From contig FTLJ01001064.1 in NCBI GenBank assembly GCA_900155495.1, positions 1-40,055 on the forward strand: a stretch of 40,055 nucleotides of DNA, read 5' to 3'. Within the stretch, counting starts at the first letter, position 1, and each line of letters begins with the position of its first letter. The notes beneath the pieces were generated by a model. It had not been told where the DNA came from, ran no database searches, and worked only from the letters and a program-made list of their open reading frames with translations. Source of the stretch: Porogramme epimiltina (taxonomy: Eukaryota; Basidiomycota; Agaricomycetes; Polyporales; Polyporaceae). Positions 1 through 9,243 of this stretch are shown here, one piece after another. The position numbers were made by a program, and so were the translations under genes.

Positions 1-99
1 TCGGATTGTTGCCGCTCCCCCCGCACCCGACGCGCCCACCCACCCACCCACCCACTCACGCACGCACACGCACGCACATGTTTGTTGACTTATTTGCAG

Positions 100-267
100 G
101 TCGCGATCCGAGCCGTCCCGCACCGGCGCGACTTCTACGCGCGGCTGACGCAGGGCGGGTCGCACGAGAAGTTCGACGGGGAGCTCACGCGCTGGCTCGA
201 CGCGCTGGACGCGCTGCTCGCGCGCCTCAAGACGTTCCTCACGCAGGGCGGGTACGGGACGGTGTGA
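100..267 (+). CDS. C-terminal exon of an unrecognised protein (5' part outside window)
   Basis: A clear 3' splice site (tatttgcag) ends at 99 and is followed by 55 codons and a TGA stop at 265-267. The segment reads VAIRAVPHRRDFY at its start and ends TFLTQGGYGTV. Its middle is an amphipathic helix rich in Leu, Asp and Arg (RWLDALDALLARLK). The amino-acid mix is balanced, unlike the Arg/Pro-rich spurious reading frames of the GC-rich DNA that follows, so I take it as a real terminal exon. The intron before it is pyrimidine/CAC-rich and extends to the window edge. I do not recognise the family and cannot assign a function. Confidence 0.6.
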   Translation, partial: VAIRAVPHRRDFYARLTQGGSHEKFDGELTRWLDALDALLARLKTFLTQGGYGTV

Positions 268-2860
268 GCGGGCGGCGCGCGAGGGGCGGGGGATCCATCC
301 GGACAGAGCACAGGGAGCACAGGGAGGAAGGAGGAGAGAGATCGATATCGCGGCAGGGCGGAGAGATACGGACGGGGAGGCCGCGGAGCCTGCGCTATGT
401 ACGTTACGTACGCGGTGTGCGTGTTTACACTTATCGACGACCTGGGGCCGCGCCAAGTAGGCAAGCAAATATTCCGCGCGGCGGACGTGCTGGCGCGGAG
501 GCGCGGGAGCTGGGGGCTGGGGCTGGGGCCGAGCGGCGGGAGAGAGAGAAAGAGAGGGTGGCGGTTCGCGGCGGAAGCGCGATAGGACGTAGAGGGACGC
601 ATATGGGGCGGGGGCAGGTGCGCGGGCCTCATGACGCGCCCCATCTGTCAACGCCATTGATTTCGTGGACGTCCCGGCCCACCGCCCTCCCTTCCCTCTC
701 GTCACCGCGCCCTCTTCTCTTCGGAGGCGCGGCGCCGGGCGCTTCCCTTCGACGTGGAAACATGAAGCACCCCCCCCCCCTTCTCCCCCAGGGCGCTTCG
801 CGATCGCCCGCCCGCTGCAGTCAGGTAGCAGGCTCTAGCTCCGTGTCGCGTCGCGCTCTCTCCCGGCCGCCCGCGAGCCCCACCACCACCACCGGCTCGG
901 CCACAGACGCCTTCTCCGCGCGATAGAGCAAGAGAGCGCGCGAGTGGGGCAGGCAACTTGCCCGTTATTAAAGATCGTGCCGGGCGCGATCGCCGCCGGC
1001 CCGCGCGCGCACGCCCTGGCGGCGCGGTGCTCCTCCTATATAGTTGCGCGCGTTCGCGGGCCCGCCGGGGCCTGGCCCCCTACCCCACGCGCGCGCACGC
1101 GGAGCCTAACGGACAGCAGCGCAGGGGCGGACGTGCGCGCCGCGCGCGGCCGGGGTGGGGCGAGCGATCAGCAGACGCAGCGGGGGGCCCCGGCCACGTC
1201 CGCCTCGCGTCGTCCTGCTTGTTGGTCGATCGGGGGCGAAGGTGGGGGGGTGGGCGAACGAAGACGAAGAGGAAGGCGCGCGGGTGTGCGTGCTCCGTCG
1301 CTGATAGCGGGGCCCTTCGCGGGCAGAGTTAATGTTCTGCGCTGCCCGCCGTGGGGGGCGGTGGGATATTCTAGCGAGGCTCAACGGGTGCGCGCGGGAC
1401 TGGACGCGACGCGCCGTCTCTGCGTTTGGCGCTGGCGATGGTGCTGGTGTGTCACAGGCAGGGGGGTGGGAACGCAGGTCGGACGTCTCTGGCGACGGAA
1501 ACAGAAACGTTCGGCGTTCGCGCGCGCGAGAAAGACAGAAAAGAGGAAGGGGGGTGCCGCGGTGCCGGCAACGGGGAGGTTCGGCGGGGGTGTTTCTGGC
1601 GAGCGCGGCGCGTGCATATATACACGTATGTTTGCCAAACATTCCGCGCGCGGTGGCCGGATGGGGCAGGGGGATGTGCACGCGGGGTGGCGGCGGGGGC
1701 GGCGGCTACTGAGTAGGGCGACGGACGGGGACGTGGGGTGAGGGGAAGAGGGCGTACGTGAGGCGTCAGCGGGTGTGTGTGCGACGCAGGGCGGGAAGCG
1801 GGGCCAGCGGCGGAGATGGTGCGCGGGTCGCGGCCGTCGACGGGCGCGCGGTGGTGGCCGGCGGGGGCGCCGGGCGTGCCTCGTTGCGTGCGGCGGGGCG
1901 GGGAATGCGGCTGGCGGGTTGCCCGAAGGGGGAGGCGCGGGCTGGCGCGGGAGGGCGACTGCCACGATAGGAGCCCGGCTGGGGTGCGCGCGCGGCGGGC
2001 AGGGAAGCGGGGCGTGTGGCGGCGACCGGCAGTGCAGACAAGAAGGCGGAGGGTGTGCTCTGTGGACGGCGGGAAGCGCGCCCGATGTGGTATGTGGGGC
2101 CCGGGCGAGCAGAGAGGGTGCCCCCAGAGCCCGAGAGAGGGCGCGGCTGCCACTGGCTGGCGGGGAGGAAGCTCTGGCGAGAGCCGCCAGAGCCGCCAGA
2201 CGTCGCACCGGCCGGGAACGCGGACGCACGCTGCCTGCGTGGGTTGGCCGGCGCGACCGCCCAGAACGGCAGGAGCTGCCTGCACCCGCTGGCAGCCGCT
2301 CGCAGCAGGGCCAGAACGTCTTTCTGAGAGCCCCCAGCGAGGCCCCGCGACGGGGCGCTCGTCCGTTTTCCAAACACAACATACAATGTGACCATCTTGA
2401 GAGACACACAACACACGCCGGCGCCTCCCAGATGCCACCGACGGTTTCGATCATCATGCAGGCGCCGATCAGATGGTCCCGCTGGGAGCACTCCTTACAG
2501 CACGGACGCGGGGCGGGCGGCGGCGGTTCCCGGGCCCCCACCAGGCGGGCCCGCGGCGGGTGGCGGGACAGGGGACACGGCGCGGCCAGACAGCCAGATA
2601 CGGGTCGCCGGCGGGGGGCGGGGGAGCGGGCAGGCGGGCAGGCGGGCGGTTGGGCGCCTTGCGCGATCAAGAACGGGGATTGGGGCGGGAGCTGGGGCGG
2701 GCAGAAGCGAGCACATGGATACGAATCATGGACGGGGCCCCGATATGGGATGCGGTCTTCCTGGAATGGCAGTCATTTCAATTTACTGCCTGGGAATGTT
2801 TTTTGTTTGTTTTCGATGGAATTTCGACCATTCTGAATTCAATGTTTTCGCTTCTTCCCT
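268..2860. other. GC-rich block without a convincing gene
   Basis: Very GC-rich DNA with long purine (G)-rich runs on the plus strand, especially 1200-2700. Open frames are present in all six frames, but their products are almost entirely Arg, Ala, Gly and Pro, as expected when stop codons are scarce. I see no protein family and no ordered splice sites. Simple-sequence tracts include a run of 11 C (770-780), a CCA/CAC tract near 880-895 and a GGGCAGGC-type tandem (about 2627-2650). A TATA-like cgtgcatatatacacg lies near 1612. Confidence 0.6.
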
Positions 2861-2869
2861 CAGCCCGTC

Positions 2870-2877
2870 TTTATATC
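2870..2877 (+). promoter_or_regulatory. TATA-like element of the zinc-finger gene
   Basis: tttatatc lies about 230 bp before the chosen ATG at 3104. It sits in a locally AT-richer and pyrimidine-rich patch (2760-2900) that contrasts with the surrounding GC-rich DNA. A pyrimidine-rich leader follows. The assignment rests on position and sequence only. Confidence 0.35.
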
Positions 2878-3103
2878 GCCCCGACTCGATTCCACGTCAA
2901 TCCCCCTCTTCCCCCGTAGCCTCTCCCGCACACCCGTGCCGGACGCACGCCCCGCCGCGCACCCCGCGTCCACCCACGCCCGCGGCACATGCAGGTAGAG
3001 TCAGTACCGCCACCGCACACGCCTCCTAACCCCCTCGCGCGCCCCATCTGCTAATCTGTATCTCCCCTCCAGCACCCACCCCGCGCCCTCCATCGCATCC
3101 CTC

Positions 3104-5347
3104 ATGGCCACAGCTGCCAGGTCCGCACCCCTCCCTTTTTTCCGCCTCGCGGGCACATCGCGCTCACAGATCGCCCCGGCCAGCATCCCGCAGAAGCGCA
3201 AGGACCCGCCGCCGCGCTCGCCCGCCGGACACCCGCCCGCGAAGGACGACCGCGAGCCCGCCCGTGCGGACGACAAATCCGACGGCACCACTACCGAGCC
3301 CGCCACCGCCCCGAGCGCGTCCCCCACCGACGAGTACGGCAGCGGGCGCATCACCTGCGAAGGGTGCGGCGACGCCGTCTCGATCAGGGACGAGGCCACC
3401 GGCGCCTTTACCGTCAAGCACTGGGATGCCCACCGCGGCGCGTGGTGCGTCTCCCCCAGCAGGCGGGCGGGCGTGCGCTGTCTCGCCAGCCCGCGTCCGG
3501 ACGCGCTCATCACTGATCCCGCCTTCGTTTTCGTCCCTTGCAGTCAGTCGGCGACGGCGTCTCAGATTGTGGCTGAGGTCGCCCCGGAGGCGCCCATCTC
3601 CGCCCCGGCGACCCAGGCTCAGTCCCCCGACGCGTCTCAGCCGCAGGCGAAGCGACGTCGCGCTAAGCGCACGGAGGAGGAGCGCATCGACTACCTCCGC
3701 TCCGACCCCTACGTCGCCAAGTTCGAGGCGTACCGCGTCCTCTGCGCGTCCTGCGACAAGTGGATCCGCCTAAGGCCTAACTCGACCTACTGCTCCATCC
3801 CGTGGGACGCGCACCGGAAGAGCTGCCTCGCAAAGCGGGTGTAAGTGTGCCTGTCGCTATCGCATCGCCGCTCGGGACGTCATCGCTGAGGCCCTTTTCT
3901 CGTAAAAGCAGAGCGAAGAACTCGGCCCCGCAGGACGACCGCTCCGCCGTCTTCGGCGCAGACCCCAACGTCAAGCGGTTCGACAGCTCTCGCGTCCAGT
4001 GTCGCGCGTGCGACAAATGGATACCGATCCTCACCGACGACAACGCGACTGCGATCAAGACCTGGAAGCAGCACTCGGAGGCTTGTCAGATGCAGGCCGC
4101 CACCAGCCCCGGCGCCTCGACGTCCAAGTGCGTACCTGTCGTGCGGTCGTGCGGTCGTGCGGAAGCACCCCTTTGCTGATAGTCGTCAGGTTCAATATCG
4201 CCAACGTTCCCCCGCCGTCCAAGCACCTCCTCGCCCTCGCTTCTTCGTCCTCCCTCCCACCACCGTCTGCGTCCGCCCGGGCAGCCGTCGCCCAGTCCGC
4301 GCCCGTGCACTCCCAGTCCCCATCGCAGCCCTCCCCGTCGGCGACGACGCCCTACTCCGCGGCGTCATTCAAGGACTACACGCCCAACAACTACAACGGC
4401 ACGCAGGAGCCCCGCCGGCGAAATGCGGATCAGCGCGCCGCCGCTCTACGCGCGGATACGCTGCTCGAGGAGGTCGAGCCGAACCGCGTTCTGTGCAAGA
4501 TGTGCCGCAAGTGGGTGCAGCTGAGGCAGGACAGCACGTACTGCGCGTACCCGTGGATCCAGCACCGGAGCAAGTGCCAGAAGAAGCAGTGAGTGTTCTG
4601 TGGGCTCGATCACCGACGGCGAAGGGCTTCTAATGCTCCCGCGCACCGTAGCCAAAAGATCTCCGAGCGCGAGGCCGAGATCGCCCAGCTCCGCGCGGAG
4701 CGCGACGCGGCGCTCGAGGGCGAGCTGTCGGACTCGAGCGGCGAGGTCGACGAGCTCGAGGACGACGACGACGAGGCGGACGAGCGGGAGCGGCGCAAGG
4801 CCGACCGGCGGCACGCGAAGGCGATGGCGAAGGCGGAGGCCGCCGCTGCGCGGTTGCGCCTGCTCGAGGACGCGGCTCGGCCTCCGCGGGCGGGCTCGGG
4901 CGCATCGAGCGAGGACGATGATGCGATGTGGGATTACATGGACGTCGACATGGCCCTGCCGCAGCGGCTGGCGGACCTCGACGCCCCCCCTGGGAGGTGA
5001 GTAGAGTAATATCCCCGGGTTTGATCCCGTCGTCGCCCCGAGCGCGCCACTGACCGACGCTCCGTCCGACCCCACCCCCCGATGGCGTGCTCTCTGCGCG
5101 ACGTGGTGCCGTCCGTAACCCTGGCAGGCTCGATTTCGTCGCGCGCTCTATCCGCCACCTCTTCCGTGTCACGTACGCGCGCGAGGACGAGCTCACGATC
5201 GCGGCGCTGATCACGTACCTGAACGCGGCGATGCCCCCGGACAAGCACGAGGACTTCGACACGGCCGAGGTCACGAAGATGATGACGGGCCTGCACGAGC
5301 GCGGCGCGTTCGTGTTCGAGGGCGACGTCATCCGCCCGCCAACGTGA
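3104..5347 (+). CDS. Protein with four tandem CCHC zinc-binding units and acidic coiled region
   Basis: Six exons: 3104-3444, 3544-3840, 3912-4127, 4190-4588, 4652-4996, 5128-5347, giving 605 residues. All introns have GT-AG ends and matching phases. Four units follow C-x2-C-x19-21-H-x3-C: C85/C88/H110/C114, C181/C184/H204/C208, C243/C246/H267/C271 and C387/C390/H410/C414. Units 2-4 also share W after the second Cys (CDKW, CRKW) and a W three residues before the His. The last Cys of unit 1 exists only after splicing. A basic patch KRRRAKR (150-156) could be a nuclear localisation signal. Residues 419-533 are Glu/Asp/Lys/Ala-rich and probably coiled. The last 72 residues (starting LDFVARSIRHLFR) are compact and could be a small winged-helix-like domain, which is inference. 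Nucleic-acid or protein binding in the nucleus is plausible; no named family is claimed. Confidence 0.8.
4138..4162 (+). repeat. GTGCGGTC short tandem inside intron 3 of the zinc-finger gene
   Basis: The octamer gtgcggtc is repeated roughly three times within the 62-nt intron 4128-4189. It is a simple tandem with no evident function, but it makes intron length prone to slippage. Confidence 0.7.
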
Positions 5348-7850
5348 CACAGACACACGAAACAGACGCAGTAGCAGCGGTGGCCGACGGCCGTTATCTC
5401 GAGCGCGGCGGCGCGAAGGCGCGGATGCTACTTACCCTCCCGGCGGCCCAACGATTCGCCGGTGCATGGGGACGTCAAAGAGGCGAGGGGGGAGGGAAGG
5501 AAGGGGCGAAGGGGAAGAACACTTGCTGTATATGCGCCGCCGCCGCCTGCCCGCGCCGCGGGTGTGGGTGCGGCGCCGGCTTTCCGACTTCTTGGGGTAC
5601 ATAAAAGGGCACGGCCGGTAGCGGACCTTGTACGATTCGTATGTCGCACGCGCGCTCCGTCCCGCACAACACTTCTTTCTTGCCAAATATTTAAAAATCG
5701 TCGACGCGCCCCCCGCGTCTCGCTCTCCCCCACCTCTGCGCGCTGCCGCCGCCACCGCCGCCGCCTTGTGAAGGTGGAAGTGCCCAGCACGCCGCTTCTC
5801 TTACGTGCGCGCGCGCGACGTCGACGTCAAAGAGAACTTCGGCGTCCCTCGCGAAGGCCTCCTCCCGCGATGGCGTGCTCTGGCCCCTCTGGCCCTGTCG
5901 GACAGGCTTCAGGCGCGTCCGCGCCCGCGCCCGCCCGCGCGTGCGATAAGGCGCGAACCTCTGGCGCGAAGGAAAGGAAGCGCGGGTCTCTCGGCTAAAC
6001 CTGCACGCCCGACGGAAGGGAGCCTGCACGGGCGCGCGGGTGCGGGGGAGAGTTGTCGGGTGAACCGCGGAGGGCGCAGGAGCGTGGGCCCCGCGCGCGG
6101 GCGCGCCGGGCGAGGGCGGCCTGGGACTGGGGGCTGGGGACTGGGGGCGCGCGGTCACGCACGCGTGCCGTAACGCGTGCGGGCGCGTCTGTCACGGGCC
6201 CATATGCGGACGCGCGGGGCCCGGTGGGCGCGTCGGGCCCGCGAGGGCCGAGGGCCGAGGACGCTGGCTGGCAGGAGGCAGGACCGAGGGCGGGCGGTGT
6301 GGGCCCCGCCGGGGGGCGATGGCAGGCCGTGCTGGCTGGGGGCTTGGGGCTTGGGGGGGCGCACACCGCACCAAACAACGGGCACACAAGCCCCGCGGGG
6401 TGATGCACATATGATGGACAACAACAACAACGACAAAACAGGGACAACAACAACAACAACAGCCTCTTGCCCAACACGGGTGACAACAACAACAGCGGCG
6501 GCGGGCCGTGGCGGTGCCGCGGCGTGGGGGGCACAGGGCGCCGCGCGGCACACGGCTACACTTGCTTCGCGCGCTGGGCGGGCTGCTGATTAAGAGGGAG
6601 AGGCGAGGAGCGAGCGGGGGAGGGCAGGGGAAGGGGAGGGGGCAGCGGGCAGGCGAGCGGTGGCCGGCGGGAGCGAGCGAAGACGCGTGATATCATCACG
6701 ATTCACGCCCGAGGCGGCGCGCGCGAGGGGCGCACGCAGCAATCAGCGTGATTCCCGCCTGCGCGCGCCGGCCGCGGCCATCGACGCTCTCCCACCCACG
6801 AGACCTCCCCCTCCCCAGCGTGCTGACGCGCCGCCCTTGGGTCCCAGACGATCGAGCGGGACTTGAAGGAGGAAGGGGGGAAGGGTGGCGTCTTCGCGTC
6901 GACGTCAGCTGCGCGGGCCGCGGGAGGGGCGGAGATACGTTCGTCCGCGTGGGCAGGCGGGGCGGGCGGAGGGCGTGCTGCTGCGAGAAGCGTGCCCATA
7001 CGGGGCCGGGCGGACATGGCTGCTGGGAGCACGCGCGCGGGCGGACGGGGAACCCTCCCGCGGCCGCGCGCCCGGGGCAGAGGGGAGGCGGGGGGTGTTG
7101 CGCAGGGCCCGGGTGGGTCCTACAGGGACCCACTGGTCGTGCGGCCCGCCTGGAGGCTGGGGCCGCCCGCGACACGGCGATCAGCGCCGCGCGCGGGCGC
7201 GGGATCTGTGGGGCGAATCTGGCTGGCGTGTCGGCCGCGCCGCTCCTGGCTGCGGGGTCGCGCGGGCGGACGGACGGACGGGCGCGCGCCGCGGGGCACG
7301 GTGATCCGCTGGCGGCGGCGGCGGGGCGTATCTGCCTCTCCAGACTCCGGGGGCGTGCGTGCGTGCGCTGGGCGGAGGCGAGGCCGGGCCTCTCATGAAG
7401 GTGGCCCCTGAAGCTTGGCTGACGTGAACGATCCTGTTCGACAGGGCCCAGGCCAGGGCGTGAGCGAGGTTCGCGCGGACGAGAGTTGGGCTCGCGGAGG
7501 TGACGCAGAGGAAGGGTGGGCGAAAGGCTCCCGCGACGCGGACCCAGTGGGCGCGGTGGCCTGCGGCTCGTGGGCAGGCCCAGCGGGGCGTCGGCCGGGC
7601 CCGTCCGCGCGTTCGAACGTGTGTGGAAGGGCGAGAGGTGGAGGGTCGGCAACGCCCATTGCGGCGCGCGGCGAGGTTCTGTTCAGGCGAGCTCAGCTTT
7701 CCAAACTGGCGCGACGGCGTTGTACTGGTTTCTCCCAGTGGTGCGCGCGGATGCATTTCGCAGCGCCGCGCGCGAGCCGCGTGTGTGCCTGGGCGGGGGA
7801 GATGCAGATCGGATCTGGCGTGGGAAGGGCGCGCCTTGGAGCGGACTGTG
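5348..7850. other. GC-rich block without a convincing gene
   Basis: Like the first block, this has very high GC, frequent CpG and G-rich plus-strand stretches. Its long open frames on both strands are dominated by Arg, Ala, Gly and Pro. A TATA-like ataaaag (5601-5607) and an AT-rich patch (ttgccaaatatttaaaaatc, about 5679-5698) could mark a non-coding transcript start, but I see no coding exon chain after them. The composition falls to about average at roughly 7850. Confidence 0.55.
6418..6497 (+). repeat. Interrupted CAA/ACA trinucleotide repeat
   Basis: Three runs of ACA/CAA triplets lie within 80 bp, separated by short non-repeat stretches, in otherwise GC-rich DNA. The strand asymmetry (A and C only on plus) is strong. 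No coding frame that would use it as a poly-Gln or poly-Asn tract is supported. Confidence 0.85.
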
Positions 7851-9243
7851 TTGGATTTTTTGGTTTGCCTCTATGTCAGGGGTACAATAGGTAGCTTTTG
7901 GCTCGCTGGCTGAAAATTGAACGAGGGTGCTTCTTGCAGGAGGAACCGGTAGCGCGATAGCATCACTCAGGAGCCTACTTGTCAAAATCGAAGAGATCAG
8001 CGACAGTGATTAGGAATATTTGCAGAAGATACCAGGATGACTCTTAGATAACGGAAAGGATAGGCTGCAGACGCTGATTAAGAACAAAGCATGAGGCCTA
8101 CGGATGTGAAGCCCCGGTCTGCGACCTCGGAGTGAGCAAAACAGTGCAGAGACATATCGGAGCTGAGGTCTAGGGGCCATTCGAAGCGGAGCTACGAAAA
8201 TATGACGTAAGCCCGTAAGCGCCCAAAGATTGGGAGTCGTTGAGTAAACTTGACCCAACTTATGATCGACTCCGTGGTACCTCTTCATACGAGCTCACGG
8301 CCACTTTCACTCTCGTATCCTTTCAGAGGTCCATCCACTTTAACTTAAAATTCAATGTGGAGAACCTCGTTCGTCTTTTAGCCTACCTCTCACAAACACT
8401 CACGCTTGTCTTTCAGAAGCCTCGTGCCCACGCGCGCACTCCGCCGTACTAGTAGTTGTACGGACTCGGAGCTCATACTCTTGCTGGACCTCTCAACGCC
8501 ATACAGTATATACTCCCAGCTGCACCTCGCGCGTATCCCAACATGATGCATGTCTCACAAGTCTGCGCCGCACGGATTGCAGGTGCTACTGCACCATTAT
8601 GACACGGCTCTCTCGGGTCCAGCAGGTTCGCGGCTTGCACCTCGCCCGCGGCCCTGGCTTGCTCCAGCTCGCCGCCTCGCCACCGCCGCCGCACAATCTG
8701 CGTACGCGAAACTGGACCTACAGCCTTTAAGCCGAGGGCCGCGGGGACACGGGAAAATGGGCGCGCGATCGGCCGTGGCGAGCGGGGGATCCGGCCTCAG
8801 GCAGAGACTCAGAGTCGTGGCGAATAATCTCTCGAGGTGTTCGCGCCGAGTGCACGCACGGCCTCGCATACTTCTCTCTGAAGGCGTGCTTTGCCTGAGC
8901 AGGTGCTGGTGACTGTCTGTGCCAGGGTCGGGCTGGAGCCCCTTGGACAGGTTGATGTCTCTAGGCCAGAAGGCGTTAGACGGGACAGTCACCGAGAAGC
9001 TATTGGTCGTTGTGTGGTATTCACTGTGTTTACAGACTGTTTACAACCTTCCGAAACTCTCTGGACTTCAACGGTGGGGCGATGCTGAAGATACCGACTG
9101 TGAATTCCACGTCGGACATCCGTTGTTGCTGACAAGTAAGCAGCTCGCGCTGAGTGCAGACGATTCCAAGTCATCCATTGGTAGATAAGCAACGACAGCA
9201 TATAATAAGAGAGATGAGCAGTATCCACTCCTTAGAGGAGCCA
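7851..9243. other. Intergenic region, no gene recognised
   Basis: Average-composition DNA between the GC-rich block and the 3' end of the F-box gene. Short open frames (65-131 codons) show no family resemblance or ordered splice sites. It contains an inverted repeat with ccgtac arms (8444-8449 and 8458-8463) enclosing the word actagtag. A TATA-like cagtatatactcc lies near 8505-8515. Confidence 0.5.

Noticed and set aside
1..60. CCCA/CACG repeats at the left edge as telomeric repeat
   Set aside because: The fungal telomere repeat TTAGGG/CCCTAA is absent; the tract is an intronic pyrimidine-rich microsatellite.
1381..2670. 429-codon minus-strand open frame (and 353-codon plus-strand frame)
   Set aside because: Low-complexity Pro/Arg/Ala composition, overlapping frames on both strands, and no splice or family support.
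6696..7652. 318-codon minus-strand open frame in the GC-rich block
   Set aside because: Product is nearly all Arg, Pro, Ala and Ser with no domain, and equally long frames overlap it on the other strand. This is what GC-rich DNA gives by chance.
8444..8463. Inverted repeat ccgtac...gtacgg as a terminator hairpin
   Set aside because: Six-bp arms with an 8-nt loop are weak, and intrinsic terminators of this type are not used by nuclear genes. It is mentioned only because it encloses ACTAGTAGT.
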